NCBI RefSeq assembly: GCF_000150955.2 | Contig: NC_011684.1 | Location: 62,001 to 126,000, forward strand | Length of the DNA: 64,000 nucleotides | Direction: 5' to 3' | Origin: Phaeodactylum tricornutum CCAP 1055/1 | Taxonomy: Eukaryota; Bacillariophyta; Bacillariophyceae; Surirellales; Neidiaceae | In this document: one piece after another, positions 21,237 to 32,010 of the stretch | Numbering within the stretch: the stretch's first letter is position 1 | Layout: every line of letters begins with the position of its first letter | Notes under the pieces: generated by a model | What the model saw: the letters and a program-made list of their open reading frames with translations, nothing else | What the model was told of the DNA's origin: nothing | Database searches by the model: none | Program-made: the position numbers and the translations under genes

Positions 21237-21769
21237 AGTGGATTCGGTTTGAATGAATCTCCAATGGCCATGCACGCCTATCGTCGTACACTCCAAGGCT
21301 TGAAAGTCGATGGATTTTTGACGCTCTCGATTTTGGTGGGAAAGCTCAATCACCGTAATTTCAGAGTGTACGAGAGGTACTGTCTAGCTCTAGACGGGTC
21401 CGGTCCACCATAACGTCGGTCGGAACCACGAGCAAACGAGGATTCGACACGGACCTATGTGTTACGTGTGTTCAACGGACGTCGTTTGGCGAAGCGGTGA
21501 CGGGAATATAGACTCCCCCGGCGATCATCTCTATTTTGATTGGTGGAATAAAAACTGTACTAGCAAGAAATCTCGTGTAAAGTTCAGGGTAAGATCGCAC
21601 CTGTATCGTGGTAGCCAAAAAGACCTTCCAGACCGAGCTGACAGTGAATTCACAGGCACTCTGTCAAAGGCCCAAATGGGTGTGACTGGCGAATGCTTGA
21701 AGCTTTCCCTAGTATTAGACAGCTCCGTAGATATTGTTCCTTTTCCCTATTTCCATTCCAACGTTACCA
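21237..21769. other. Divergent intergenic region
   Basis: Separates the minus-strand solenoid gene from the plus-strand SNAP-like gene. A TGACAGTGAATTCACAGG palindrome-like element lies near 21640-21657. A 107-codon frame (21457-21780) overlaps the start of the SNAP gene and is considered chance. Confidence 0.4.
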
Positions 21770-23368
21770 ATGAGCTATAAAAAGACAGCTTCGGCAGATC
21801 GGGATGCCTTGTTTGGTGGAGTGCCAGCCGCAACGGAAGGAGGGCGCGACAAGAAGAAAACCACGAATCGTACCGCGCGTCTTTCCTCGTCGACTACCGA
21901 GACTGCACGGCCAAAACCTACCGCTGTTCCAACCAATCAAGGTTATAGACCCCAGCGCGGCACCGCCGGAGGGACTGGGAAAAAGTCGCAGCCCTCGCTG
22001 TCGGCGGAAACGCAGGCACAAAAACGAGCGGAAGCGGAGGACTACAAAGCAAAGGCCAACAAGTGCATGCAGCGTTCGTTTTTCGGCAAACCCGATCCGG
22101 TCGCCGCCAGCACCTTCTTCAAACGCGCGGCGGATTGTTACCAAATCTTACAGGAAACGCGGTTGGAGCAATTGTACCGCGTCGAATCGGCTGAGTGCAA
22201 TCGTATCGTGCAGGCCTGGGCTTCGTGTGCTTCGGATTACACGCGGGCTGCCGAGCTCATGCTCGAACTCATCGACACCACCGACAACGGTACGGATGCT
22301 TCCCAAAAACGCCGAGATGCGTCCAAATTTCACAAGCAAGCTGCTGGGGCCTGGACAGAAATGGGCGAGAAATCCAAAGCTGCCGCTTCGCAAGTCCAAG
22401 CCGCCATTGCTTTGAATTTCGGAGAAGAGTCCACGGTTTTGTCCAAACAAGCTCTCCAGGGTATGGAGGAAGCAATTGAAGCGCACGTACCCGACGTTTT
22501 GAACCCGTACGGACGGTACCGCCAAACCGGCGTTTCTGCATTTCTGGATCCGGAGAATGCGGACGAAACCGTTGAACAGGCCAGTGCAGAAACCTTACAA
22601 TTGGCCTCGTCACACATGGTGACCCGCTCGTACGCCCACGAACCGTTGAACCAGCTCGTAGCCGTACTCGTCAATGCCGGTGAGTACGCTTCGGCCCTGT
22701 ACGCGGCTGGTGCCGTGACAGCGATTTTGGAAAAGGATGGCATTAGCACGTTGAGTTTGAGTCGTGCGTACGCCGTCGAAACAGTCTTGACACTAGCCTT
22801 GGGCGATCCCGTCATGGCGGAACAATCCTTCTTGTCCCGTCACGTTCAGTCCACGCCGTACTTGGCCTCACGTGAATGCAAGCTGGCCGAAGACTTGTTC
22901 CGGGCCGTCAAAACACGCGATCTGGATGCCTTGGAGGAGGCCCGCGCGGTTACCGGTAGCAATCGGGCCGCCCTGGCCAATCTGGATCCGGCCGTTAGGG
23001 AATTGGTGCCCCTTCTGCGCTTGACCGGTGTCGCGCGAAAGAATGTGGCTAGCAATGCCATCCCCGTGGCATCGACCTCTGCGAACAGCCGGCGTGGCGG
23101 GAAGAATGAACCGGATCGGTTGCAGAAAAATGAGATACCGGAGGCGACGACGGAACCGGCAACCTTACAAGAACTGAGTAAAATGAAGACTGGATACGAA
23201 AAGGAGGTCGCCGAAGGAGCACATTTGGATGGGAATGCGTTGGCTAACGAATTGGATGATTTGGATTTTGGTGCTTTGGATAGTGATCACGAGGATGACG
23301 GTGATGGCTTGGGAGGGGTGGGCGATGATTCCGACTTGGAGGATGACGATGACGTTGACTTGCGATAG
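21770..23368 (+). CDS. SNAP-family (gamma-SNAP-like) protein
   Basis: About 532 aa from the ATG at 21770. After a disordered N-terminus (SADRDALFGG, Arg/Thr/Pro-rich), the AEDYKAKANKCMQRSFFGKP segment and VAASTFFKRAADCYQ follow the TPR-like helix pattern of SNAP adaptors, especially gamma-SNAP. More helical pairs follow (DYTRAAELMLELID, NQLVAVLVNAGEYASALYAAGA, LEEARAVTGSNR). The C-terminus is strongly acidic (ELDDLDFGALDSD and DDDDVD). SNAPs bind SNARE complexes and recruit the NSF ATPase. The protein is much longer than the usual 300 or so residues of gamma-SNAP because of both extensions, so the assignment is moderate; a generic TPR protein is the alternative. Convergent with PTOX. Confidence 0.6.
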   Translation: MSYKKTASADRDALFGGVPAATEGGRDKKKTTNRTARLSSSTTETARPKPTAVPTNQGYRPQRGTAGGTGKKSQPSLSAETQAQKRAEAEDYKAKANKCMQRSFFGKPDPVAASTFFKRAADCYQILQETRLEQLYRVESAECNRIVQAWASCASDYTRAAELMLELIDTTDNGTDASQKRRDASKFHKQAAGAWTEMGEKSKAAASQVQAAIALNFGEESTVLSKQALQGMEEAIEAHVPDVLNPYGRYRQTGVSAFLDPENADETVEQASAETLQLASSHMVTRSYAHEPLNQLVAVLVNAGEYASALYAAGAVTAILEKDGISTLSLSRAYAVETVLTLALGDPVMAEQSFLSRHVQSTPYLASRECKLAEDLFRAVKTRDLDALEEARAVTGSNRAALANLDPAVRELVPLLRLTGVARKNVASNAIPVASTSANSRRGGKNEPDRLQKNEIPEATTEPATLQELSKMKTGYEKEVAEGAHLDGNALANELDDLDFGALDSDHEDDGDGLGGVGDDSDLEDDDDVDLR

Positions 23369-23517
23369 AGCACGCGAAAGACATGAGCGCTTGAGCCTTA
23401 CAACAAAGATTTGCAAAGAATCCACAGGTGTTGACTGCTTAGCGAGTAGCGATAGTAGTAACAGTAGTAATTGAGACGGAACAGCTATTTTAGCAAGTCT
23501 TCCCATGTTCCTTTTTG

Positions 23518-24462
23518 CTAGACACTCTCGTCTTGCAGGCAAGCCATGGTCTTGACGTGTTCCAGCTCGTCGTCCCGAATGTTGCGGATTGTATCGTACA
23601 GTGTCTCACAAGTGGGCCGTCGCTGCTCCACTGGCGATTCCGGTTCCTTTGGCTGTCGCGTATCCCAGTGCATAGCGTGAAACAGGTACAAGTCGTCACC
23701 GGTGTAGTACCTTATCGCCGCTTGTGGTGCCGGTTGCGACTGCAAATACTCTGCGTGAGTTTGCAGGAACCCATCGTAGGTCTCGTAAGCTTCTTCTTCG
23801 ACAGCTTGATTCAGATTGTACGCCATGGTGGGATTGACCGCGTACAGGGTGACGACGATCCAGTAGTAAAAAAAGGCAATATGCTGAGCGACGAATCGAT
23901 CGCCCCAACGTCCGTTGCCGCCCAATTCTTCCATAATGAGCAAGTGGTGCAGTTCGTTCCAGGATTCGGCAAAGTGTACCTGGAGATACTCGGCCCGTCG
24001 CCACATGCCCAGTGTTTCCCAGAGATGCAACACGCTGAGGTAGGAAAAGTAGGGCATGCGGGCGATGGTTTCGAGCGCGTAAAAGCGGGCAAAGGCGCGG
24101 TCCATGGTGTCGCCGCGGTAAACTTGATCGAACAAGACACTCTTGAGCTGATGCACCAGTTGACGATTGCGCTGCTTGGTGGACTCGTCCAAGGGTCGTC
24201 CGAATACACTGGAGGGGGAAGAGGGCTTGGTTTCGGGCAAAGTCGAGACTGTGTTGGCGGAAACCACCGGTTGCGTGCGTTCCGTTCGCAACGGATTGGA
24301 TACACCGAGTGACGTGGGGGGACGTGTACGCGTGGAGCGAACGAACGGGGTCGATGCGAGAGACAGCCTTACCGTGGGAGTAAACCCTCGTACCGTCGAG
24401 AGGACAGTCACGAACGCAATCGACCCGAGTGCCAATGGTGAGAGAGAGCCAGGTAACTTCAT
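23518..24462 (-). CDS. PTOX: Plastid terminal oxidase (PTOX/IMMUTANS-like)
   Basis: A protein of 314 aa. The N-terminus is a signal peptide (SPLALGSIAFVTVLSTVRG) with F at the junction (RGFTP), then a basic Ser/Thr/Pro transit stretch, so plastid targeting of diatom type is likely. The di-iron ligands of the alternative oxidase family are visible: E131 in ALETIARMPYFSYLSVLHLWE, E170xxH173 in ESWNELHH, E222 in AVEEEAYETY, and E299xxH302 in DDELEHV. The block HFAESWNELHHLLIMEELGG is characteristic of PTOX rather than mitochondrial AOX. It oxidises plastoquinol with O2, serving carotenoid desaturation and chlororespiration. It shares the window with a CRTISO-type gene but is not adjacent to it. 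Confidence 0.93.
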   Translation of the reverse strand: MKLPGSLSPLALGSIAFVTVLSTVRGFTPTVRLSLASTPFVRSTRTRPPTSLGVSNPLRTERTQPVVSANTVSTLPETKPSSPSSVFGRPLDESTKQRNRQLVHQLKSVLFDQVYRGDTMDRAFARFYALETIARMPYFSYLSVLHLWETLGMWRRAEYLQVHFAESWNELHHLLIMEELGGNGRWGDRFVAQHIAFFYYWIVVTLYAVNPTMAYNLNQAVEEEAYETYDGFLQTHAEYLQSQPAPQAAIRYYTGDDLYLFHAMHWDTRQPKEPESPVEQRRPTCETLYDTIRNIRDDELEHVKTMACLQDESV

Positions 24463-25050
24463 GGTACCAGTGCGTGGAATGTCGATACGAGAGGACTTGA
24501 CCTAATTAATTGTCAAATGGATCCTCCTTCTTTGCAACGACGAGAGAAAGGATTCTTCGGTAGTTGTGACGCTGATGGATGGAGTGCCGTTGGCCGATCA
24601 ATCCCACAGAATCTCTCGGGTGCAGGATGGGCTTGTTCGTGTACTCACGGTTGGTGGAACGTTCACTGGCGATGGACCCCGCGTTTCCACACCGAGGAAT
24701 TCGCTTTTGTCGATTGGATCTTTCCTTGGGTCTTTCACGAACGAACAGGTGGAGTTGCTCCTGTTGATGATGAAATCGTCACCTCCTTTCCATTTACGTT
24801 AATTACAAATGTCTCCGAAACATCCATTGTTCTCTACGGAATCCAAACGACGAATTCTACTGTTACTTGTCATCTAACATCTTGCCCTGCATTTCGGCAT
24901 ACACGTGAATGAGTTAATTCACACGATTCACAGACCAAAAAGCCTTGGTCCGACTGCATCGCTCGAAAAAGACCCACAATGTCTGCGTTCCTTTTCCTTT
25001 GGTTTCGTTCCGTCAATCACACCAACATGTAAAAGCAAGATGCACGAACC
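24463..25050. other. Divergent intergenic region
   Basis: Separates PTOX from the propeller-enzyme gene. A 131-codon frame (24517-24912) and an overlapping 78-codon frame (24566-24802) both look partly protein-like, but neither has a recognisable motif, so no gene is called. The promoter of PTOX must lie here. Confidence 0.4.
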
Positions 25051-26909
25051 ATGATGGTGCGAGTCCTTCCGACTCGCGAACGACGAGGCCGTACTTGGTG
25101 TCGCTGTCTAGTCTTTAGAGTATTCCTCGTCTTGACGCTCTTGTACGGAGTATTGCAACGCAATGCGACGCCCTCAACGGAAACATCCTCGAGCCGGACG
25201 GACGTGCCGCACCAACGAGCCATGCCCGGCATCGTCCTCACGTCAGTGGTTTCCAGTCTCGACGCTTTCCAACCAACGCAATCCCAGAAGTTGCCCACAA
25301 CAAACACCACAATCTGCAATGCCAAAGGATGTTGGCGCAACACGCAGTTGCCCACGACTCGGGGTAGCCAAAGTCCGCCGGTGGCCGCTCCGGTGTGGTA
25401 CTGGAACTACCATGCGGTCCTTGCCGCGCACACGGGGCGACAATCCAGTCGCATCCTGGAGTTGCGTTCCATCGATTCTCGGCATCGGTTACCGCCTATC
25501 GCGTACGAGAACGTGACGGCCTTTCTCGACGCGGCGGTCCCTCCGCTCGACGACGAGCGCTGGTGGCGATCCGAGGGCACCAAGGAACTCTTGTTTACCT
25601 ACAACCCTTCCATTGTCATTCTTCCGGAATGCCAACAACAGCAGCTTGGGAATGTATGCAATAGCTCCACGACAGCCGTTTCTTGGCGTCGTTTCGTGTT
25701 TCGAACCAAAATTATTGCTTCCATCCCTACGATCGACAACGACTGCAACCGACCGGGACCGGAAGCAAACGGATGACCGGCACTAATCATTTGGGTCTCG
25801 CCTTGTTGGACGCCAACTTGCGGGTGCTTTCGGACCAAGTGGTGGACGTATCGCATATATTCCACACCGTCGAAGACTTTCGTTTGGTCCGCATCGCCGA
25901 CGACCTCTACCTTTCCAGTTTTGATGAGATTGTGCCCTTTTGGCTCTGGTCGTCTACGTCGATCAGGGACGGTAGCAGTACTACACCCACGGTACTCCCA
26001 ACTACTGTGTTTCCACCATTGCACTGTAAAGACAACGGTGACAAGGCACGTTTGTTCGCATCCACGCCGCCGTGGTCCATTGCAATTCGCGACTACACAT
26101 CCTGTGCTCCCTGCGGGAAAGTAAAGACGACGAGTCGACGAGTCGCATCGTGTGGTAAGAATTTCAATTACTTTGCGGATCCTCGCAGTGGCGACAAGAA
26201 TCCGTCAACCTCCGTGCGCGTGGAAATTTGGCCGTCGGCACCGCACATTGTGCGGACGGTTCAACTCGAGAAATCCTGTGATCGAAGGCCAGAGCCCGTC
26301 AGTATTGTGACCGACTTCGACCCGCCACCGTCGTTCGCCACGCTTGAAGCCCTGTACGGACCACCGCATGGTGAGCAGATTTTGACCCGGGGTCGGGGTG
26401 GTGCCTGCTGTATTGACCTGAACCGCACGCTGGCAACGACCAGAGGCTTGACAACACAGAGGCTCTTGGTCGGTATTCAACACAGCAAATCACGTCCGCA
26501 AACGAGACGACACGCCAATTCCACTCCTCGCGTCACACCGAACCATTACCTCTCGCGTTGGTACGCCTTTGAAGCGACGGAACCGTACCGTATTGTGGCC
26601 CAATCGGGATACTTTTGTTTCGGGTTCCCCGACGCGACCGACAATGCCCACGCAAATAGCGGGAGTATGCTTGCCGTTACCACATGGCGTTATCTGAAGC
26701 TAGGCGACCAAATTCCCATACCAGAGTGTCCCCGTATTCATTTTGTGAGTGGACTGACGCTCGACGTTCGTGACCCTACAAAAGTCGTTGTTGCGTACGG
26801 AATCAATGATTGCGTTTCGGGATTTGTGGCGCTTACCATTGCGGGAGTGGAGCAGCTCTTGTTTAGGAACGTGTCGGCATCGGTCAAAGCTGCACGAACC
26901 AAACGATAA
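25051..26909 (+). CDS. Type II membrane beta-propeller glycan enzyme-like protein (frame break)
   Basis: Two overlapping frames, 25051-25776 and 25683-26909, look like one gene. The first starts with a basic head and an anchor (LVFRVFLVLTLLYGVL) and ends coherent sequence at KELLFTYNPSIVILPE. The second resumes with FRVSNQNYCFHP, then GLALLDANLRVLSDQVVD, EDFRLVRIADDLYLS, and near the end FVSGLTLDVRD and VVVAYGINDC. The order (YNPSI, then yRVSN, then EDfRL, SGL, YGxxDC) resembles five-bladed propeller proteins of the GH130 type. The frame must change between about 25640 and 25683; no good GT-AG intron is visible there. A sequencing or assembly slip, a very small intron, or a recent inactivation are the alternatives. 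Glycan role is inferred. Confidence 0.55.
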
Positions 26910-26969
26910 GAAATGCGGGTAGTGTACAAAAAGCTATAGTGTAAAGGTTTAGTGTCGATAAGCAACATG

Positions 26970-28304
26970 CTATCTTTTCGGTGACGGAATGTCGAATTCC
27001 TTCTGCAGCTCTGCGAGGGGCGGCGTCAGGAATAGAAAGTTATCGGCACCGTGCGGGCGCGTTTCCACAATTCCCTTGTATGCCGTCCGTGGTACATTGG
27101 CCTTTTCGTCGGCCATGAGTTTCAGTTTATGAGCGAGGTACTTGAACTGCTCAATGGTGGTGTACTGTAATCTCGCGTTACTTTTTTTGGCCTGCTCGAG
27201 TGCGTCTGGGATGGTGTACGTCAATGTGGAGGCTTGCACCATGGCCCAGTAGGCCGGGTCGTACACTTCGGGTCGCAGTTGGGCTTCCAGATCCACTGCC
27301 TTGCTCCAATCCACTGTTTCACGGTTGAGCAGTATTTTCGATAAATGGGACCCAAACTGATTACTACTCGTGCCACCCTCGGTGCCAAAGTGGTAGGTGC
27401 GGGAGATTTCGGGTCTTAGAATTGCGCGATCTTGCCGTTGTGCCGGTTCCCGCAACCAGTCGTCCCAGTATCCGCCGGGCCATTTTGACTGGAGCTCATC
27501 CACCCATAACCGTCGGTTCATCATCCATCCGAGACCGGGGAAAAAGTCGGACCGCAATATTCTGGATGCGTTCCGAACGTTGTGTGCAAAGCCGTTGTCG
27601 TGAAAGGCCGAAACGGCCAGGAGGGACGAATCGTGGTCCAAAAGGGGCGCGGTGGCGGCAAAGTAGTCGAAAAAGTCCGGTGCCACGTGCAAATCTTCTT
27701 CGAGGATAATGACCCGTTTTGGCGTCCCGTGCTTCGCACCGTGAACGCTCCCGGACAGCGTTTGTCCGTCAAAGACTCTTCGCAAGGCCCAACCGTAGTG
27801 AATGGCCAAGGCTTGGTAGCCGTTCGTGCCGCCGCGCAAGGCACTCGTATGCGTCCAGTGGACCACGGGGACGTTCTTGGTGGCGAATTCGTCGGTAAAC
27901 TCGCGTACCACACGTTGGACGGCGGGGTCGTTGCCGTCTTGTGAAATTACCAAGGGACAACCTACCGAACAATCCGTCGGAATGTAGTTCCAAATATCCC
28001 GCAATGTTTCGCGCAAATATTGATCTCGTCGACAGGTAAAGACGAGTAAGGGCGATTCGTACGCCCCGGGTGCGTCCGAGACGACGAAGGCGGCGGACGG
28101 TCGTGAATCGGTCGGTACCGTGGGAAACGTCGGGACGGATTTGGTGGGGGACGCGACGAGGGCCACGAGGGTACCGACGAGTACCGTACCCCACACGACG
28201 GCCAGCGTGAGCAGTAGTCCTATCGCTAGACGCTCCTCCCGTCCACCACGGCGTCTACGGCGTGGTGGTGGCACACCCGACGTCGTACGTTTCCACAACC
28301 GCAT
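26970..28304 (-). CDS. MGAT1: N-acetylglucosaminyltransferase I (GnT I, GT13)
   Basis: About 444 aa from the ATG at 28304; a longer open frame begins at 28460 but this ATG gives the type II layout: a basic head (PPPRRRRRGGREER), then LAIGLLLTLAVVWGTVLVG as anchor. The catalytic region starts LLVFTCRRDQYLRETL. The metal-binding motif is IILEEDLHVAPDFFDYF (the EDD-like triad is EED here). Downstream GLGWMMNRRLWVDEL, YWDDWLREP and RPEISRTYHFG are hallmarks of GT13. GnT I adds the first GlcNAc to Man5GlcNAc2 in the Golgi and opens the route to complex N-glycans; a functional GnT I has been reported in Phaeodactylum. Length matches animal and plant GnT I (about 445 aa). Confidence 0.95.
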   Translation of the reverse strand: MRLWKRTTSGVPPPRRRRRGGREERLAIGLLLTLAVVWGTVLVGTLVALVASPTKSVPTFPTVPTDSRPSAAFVVSDAPGAYESPLLVFTCRRDQYLRETLRDIWNYIPTDCSVGCPLVISQDGNDPAVQRVVREFTDEFATKNVPVVHWTHTSALRGGTNGYQALAIHYGWALRRVFDGQTLSGSVHGAKHGTPKRVIILEEDLHVAPDFFDYFAATAPLLDHDSSLLAVSAFHDNGFAHNVRNASRILRSDFFPGLGWMMNRRLWVDELQSKWPGGYWDDWLREPAQRQDRAILRPEISRTYHFGTEGGTSSNQFGSHLSKILLNRETVDWSKAVDLEAQLRPEVYDPAYWAMVQASTLTYTIPDALEQAKKSNARLQYTTIEQFKYLAHKLKLMADEKANVPRTAYKGIVETRPHGADNFLFLTPPLAELQKEFDIPSPKR

Positions 28305-28819
28305 GGCGAAGGTCCGGAAGATTCGTTGCCGTAGGGCTGTGGATTGTGGAGCTTGTTGTGTGGTGTTAAGGTGTGCTGTTGTGCTTGGAACGATGCGAAT
28401 GTTGCTTCCCCAGACGGGCGTATCCTCAGAAGAAAGCACGAACGTGTTTACGTTGGACACTCCAACGAACCAAATGTGCCCCTCGGTACCCGACCGACCA
28501 ATGCGCCATGGTGAAGTGCCCCAAGGACGAGACCGAGATTCGCGCTAGCTACAGTAGAGCTAACATTACGTTAGTGCACTGCAGTGGTCGACGGCACGAA
28601 AAATCTCGTGATACCCTAAACAGTGGTAGGGTTGGGTCAAAGGGCAACGAGACCGCCTCTCGAAAACCTAGTCCCCGAGACGATGCCGACAAGTCGCTCT
28701 TGTTGGGTTGAGGTGTACAGTTTATGTTAGTTACACACACCGATAAGGTACGAACGCGAGTCGACAATCCTTACAGTAGGAACGGTGGGGCGGTTAACAA
28801 TTTACAGTATTACTGTCCA
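28305..28819. other. Intergenic region
   Basis: Upstream of GnT I (minus) and downstream of the next minus-strand gene. It contains in-frame extension of the GnT I frame to 28460 and otherwise nothing recognisable. A TTTACAGTATTACTGTCC element is near 28801-28818. Confidence 0.4.
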
Positions 28820-29725
28820 TTAATCCACCATGGCCATGGCGTTTTGGATATCCTGTTGCTGTTTCATCTGCATCATACCGAGTGCTCGTCCCACCACGGG
28901 ATTGTTCTGATGCGCGGCGACGGATTTTTCGAAACACTTCATGGAGACGTCTTCCATCTCGAGCGCGGCTTCTCCGGCATCCTGTTGGCTCATGGCGGCG
29001 CCAAAGTCCCGTTGCAGTGCTTGTTGCGTCGCGGCTTCGGTCGTATCCCTACCGTCCGCTTGGTACTGTTGGACCAGTTCGGCAAAGGCCTGAGCGTGCG
29101 CGTCAAAGTACCGTGCCGCCACTTCGAGGACCCGTTCGGCCGTGAGCAAGGCTTCTTCCTCTTGGGCGGCTTGTCCGGGCCGCCATCCCGTCACGGGCTC
29201 ATCCGTAGCGTGCTCCCAGAACTTCTGCAACTGCGTCACGGCCTGGAGGACCCCGGGGTGCGCGTCGTCCTGCAGAAACTCCCAAGTCGCTTCCTCCCAA
29301 CAGTCGTAATCGATATCGAATTCGTCACAGACGGCGGTTTGCTTCAACACGAGGACCCGCGACATTTCTTGACGAAACAAAGCCTTGAGTTGGGAAGGCG
29401 GGACGGCCTGTCCCATACGCTGCAACTGCTGGACCTGCTGCAGGAGCTGCGCGTAGACGTTCTGGACTTCCAAATACAAGCGTTCGAAGATTTGGACCAC
29501 TTCGTCGGCCGTAATGCAGTCGCCGGGTGCTTCGTTATTGTGCGGGTTGTCGTCGTCGTCAATGTCGGTCAGCGTGCCGCTTCCAGAGGACGATGTGGCG
29601 GGTTTGTTGCGTTCGTATTTACTGCTCGTCCGGGAAACGAGTTTGTAACCGAGGCCGGCAACGAGCAACGATCCCGCCGCCAACAAGACGGCCGCAGACG
29701 AGGATGATGATCCAGTGATTGCCAT
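28820..29725 (-). CDS. N-terminally anchored hypothetical protein
   Basis: About 301 aa from the ATG at 29725. A Ser-rich start is followed by one hydrophobic helix (AAVLLAAGSLLVAGLGYKL), then a Ser/Asp-rich linker (TLTDIDDDDN). The remaining 220 residues are helical and acidic, with Gln-rich coiled-coil stretches (YAQLLQQVQQLQRMGQ) and a regular run EVLEVAARYFDAHAQAFAELV-type. C-terminus is Met/Gln-rich. The layout is that of a tail- or signal-anchored cytosolic protein. No domain recognised; probably diatom-specific. The frame extends to 29971 but the N-terminal addition lacks coding character. Confidence 0.65.
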   Translation of the reverse strand: MAITGSSSSSAAVLLAAGSLLVAGLGYKLVSRTSSKYERNKPATSSSGSGTLTDIDDDDNPHNNEAPGDCITADEVVQIFERLYLEVQNVYAQLLQQVQQLQRMGQAVPPSQLKALFRQEMSRVLVLKQTAVCDEFDIDYDCWEEATWEFLQDDAHPGVLQAVTQLQKFWEHATDEPVTGWRPGQAAQEEEALLTAERVLEVAARYFDAHAQAFAELVQQYQADGRDTTEAATQQALQRDFGAAMSQQDAGEAALEMEDVSMKCFEKSVAAHQNNPVVGRALGMMQMKQQQDIQNAMAMVD

Positions 29726-30436
29726 GGTACACAAAGCGTACCCGAGAAAGCGGGCTGGTTTCTGTAAGAGTGTGTACGAGAGAGTCTGTAACGGCACCGG
29801 AATACGACCAAGGAAGAAAAGTCTCGGGAGAAAGAGAGATGCACGGTTGAGGTTGGAGCTGTAGTGTGCGAGCTTCCGGTCGCGTCGACATCGCGTACTG
29901 GTTGGTGGCAACGAGTGTGAATTCGGGAGAAGATTCCGGAGGGGGCTGGACGACCCACCAACTCGGACCAACCGCTCACTTGTACCCGTATATATATATA
30001 CGGGCGGACAACCTGTCGGACACGTGGTTTAAGTACCAGACTCCCACATACTGTCGATGGACGGACGTGTACAAAAAAGGGGTAGGGTGTATGGCTTCGT
30101 TTCCATCGTTCGTAGCGTAGTGACGTGTCTACTACTACCTTACTCACTGTCACGCAGCCGACGGCAACACAACGACACCATTCGCAAACATACGATAGGA
30201 GTCTCTTTCATAGTCAGTGTCAGTCAATCCACAGCCCACAAACGCAGTTAGGACGACGCCCTTCCGAGGTTTTTGGACAGGATATTCCAACACCTTTCCA
30301 AAGCACACATCCTACAAAGCATCGAATCGGCATCCAAACACATTTGAGGAAATTCTACAGTCTTGTTGGCATTTTCCGACTCACACACAGAGACCCAACG
30401 ACCGCCCTGTATTGGCACCGTTCCATACAATCCGTC
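29726..30436. other. Divergent intergenic region
   Basis: Separates the anchored hypothetical protein (minus) from the fibrillin gene (plus). It contains a TATATATATA tract near 29991-30001 and a TTCATAGTCAGTGTCAGTCAATCC stretch near 30207, weakly similar to the TTCACAGTC motif. Several short frames (30125-30562 and others) overlap and are not called. Confidence 0.4.
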
Positions 30437-31597
30437 ATGATGCGGGAACAGCGTATGCTTGCGATCCTCTGGGGCGCGGGTCTGTGGTTCGGTGGTAGTG
30501 GTGTCCACGCGTGGCAATTTCCCAATCTCTTTACGGTTCCGATCCAACCGGTACGTAGATAGCACCTTCTCGCGAGAGCCATACGTATCGCCGACACGGG
30601 TAGCACCCACCCAGTTTACCTCCCTAGAGTGACTGTACGGACGCTTGTTCGAATTTGTTCGATCAACAGCTCTCTCTCACTCCTTTATCCCGACAAACTC
30701 ACTCACTATTTCATTCGCTCAACACTACCACCACCCTGGGCATTCCTGTCTGATGTATATCTTGTCCAGTCCCAGAAGTTTTCTCAAGGTTCGACTGCCA
30801 AGGTAAGTAGGTAGTCAAGGCTCCCACGTGCTGACGTTGCGGTCCAAACTCCTTTTCTCTAGTCCGGTGGATACTCACACACCCACACCTTGCCGGGGTC
30901 TTTGCAGAAACAAGCCGTCCTGGACGCCGTCAGTGGCACCAACAACGGCAAAACCGCCACACCGAATCAACAACAAACCGTCTTGCGACGCGTCCGCGAG
31001 CTGGAGCAATCCTTTCCCCCCTTTCGACTCGCGGATGCCTCCCAAGCCGCCCGTTTGGACGGAATCTGGTATTTGCAGTACACCTCTCCCAGCACCGTGG
31101 GTGACAACAACAACAACAACAACAACAATAGCGAGGACGCCTGGCAACCCTCCTACGCCACCGAAGGCGACTCCCGGATTGAAACCCGGCCCTTTCAAGC
31201 ACGAGGGACTGTCTCGGCGGCCGGCATTCGCGTCGACACGGCCAACAAGGTCGTCCAACAAATACTCGACGTCTCCAACGCCCGGGTAGCCAACGACGTG
31301 GTGTTGGAATGGGGACGTGTCTACGTGGCCGGATCCTTTCGACCCTCCGACATGGTCCCCAACCGTGCCGTCGTGTCCTTTGATACCGCCGAAATTACCG
31401 TCGCCCAACAGGGCGGTACCGAAAAAGGGTGGAAAATTCAATTGGGCTGGTTCTTTTGGATTCTGTCCAAAATTCGTGGAACCACGGAAAACGGTTGGTT
31501 GGAAACCACTTTTGTCGATGACACGCTCCGGATTGGGCGTGGCAACAAGGGAACTCTCTTTGTTCTCACACGGGATGTCGATGCCGTCCAACCCTAA
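30437..31597 (+). CDS. Plastid lipid-associated protein (fibrillin/PAP), three exons
   Basis: Exons 30437-30550, 30770-30802 and 30863-31597, all phase 0, give about 293 aa. Introns of 219 and 60 nt have GTACGT and GTAAGT donors and TTGTCCAG and TTCTCTAG acceptors; the middle exon is only 33 nt. The N-terminus is a signal peptide ending GGSGVHA, with W as the aromatic residue after cleavage: a diatom plastid presequence. The mature part matches PAP/fibrillin: RLDGIWYLQYTSP near the start, then NKVVQQILDVSN, and the closing WLETTFVDDTLRIGRGNKGTLFVLTRD, which corresponds to the conserved C-terminal YLD..LRIxRG..G..FVL motif. Fibrillins bind thylakoid or plastoglobule lipids and carotenoids. A NNNNNNNN run interrupts the domain. 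Confidence 0.88.
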
Positions 31598-32010
31598 AAC
31601 CGGTTGCCATACGCCAAGTGCAAACCAGGCGCACGCCGCGGTATTCGCACGCTAGTACGGAAACAGCAACGCAGACACACCGTGAACGTCAAACCCTGTC
31701 CGCGCCTTGTCGCCGGACCCACCGAGACGCGACGCCACCCAGGATGACACGACAATCTCAACCACAACTGTCATTCCCCCTCTCTCACAACACGGCATCG
31801 GAAATAGCGGGCTTTCGTTCATACAAGTCCACAGGAAATAGGTAATCAGTCAAACAATACCAAGGTAAGCAATCTCGCTAGGTAGACTTGCTACTATCGC
31901 AATCACACGATTTAACTACATAGGACAGCTTACAGGTACGCCAATTGATTACTCGTGATTTCACGAGATGGCAATCGTGATAGGTCTGTTGACGGTACTC
32001 ACGCGTTTCC
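31598..32010. other. Intergenic region between convergent genes
   Basis: 3' flank of fibrillin and of the next minus-strand gene. Nothing recognisable. Confidence 0.4.

Noticed and set aside
24517-24912. 131-codon frame between PTOX and the propeller gene
   Set aside because: Two overlapping frames look partly protein-like but share no recognisable feature; not enough to call a gene.
25655-25676. 22-nt GTATGC...ACAG segment as an intron explaining the frame break
   Set aside because: Too short for a spliceosomal intron in this genome.
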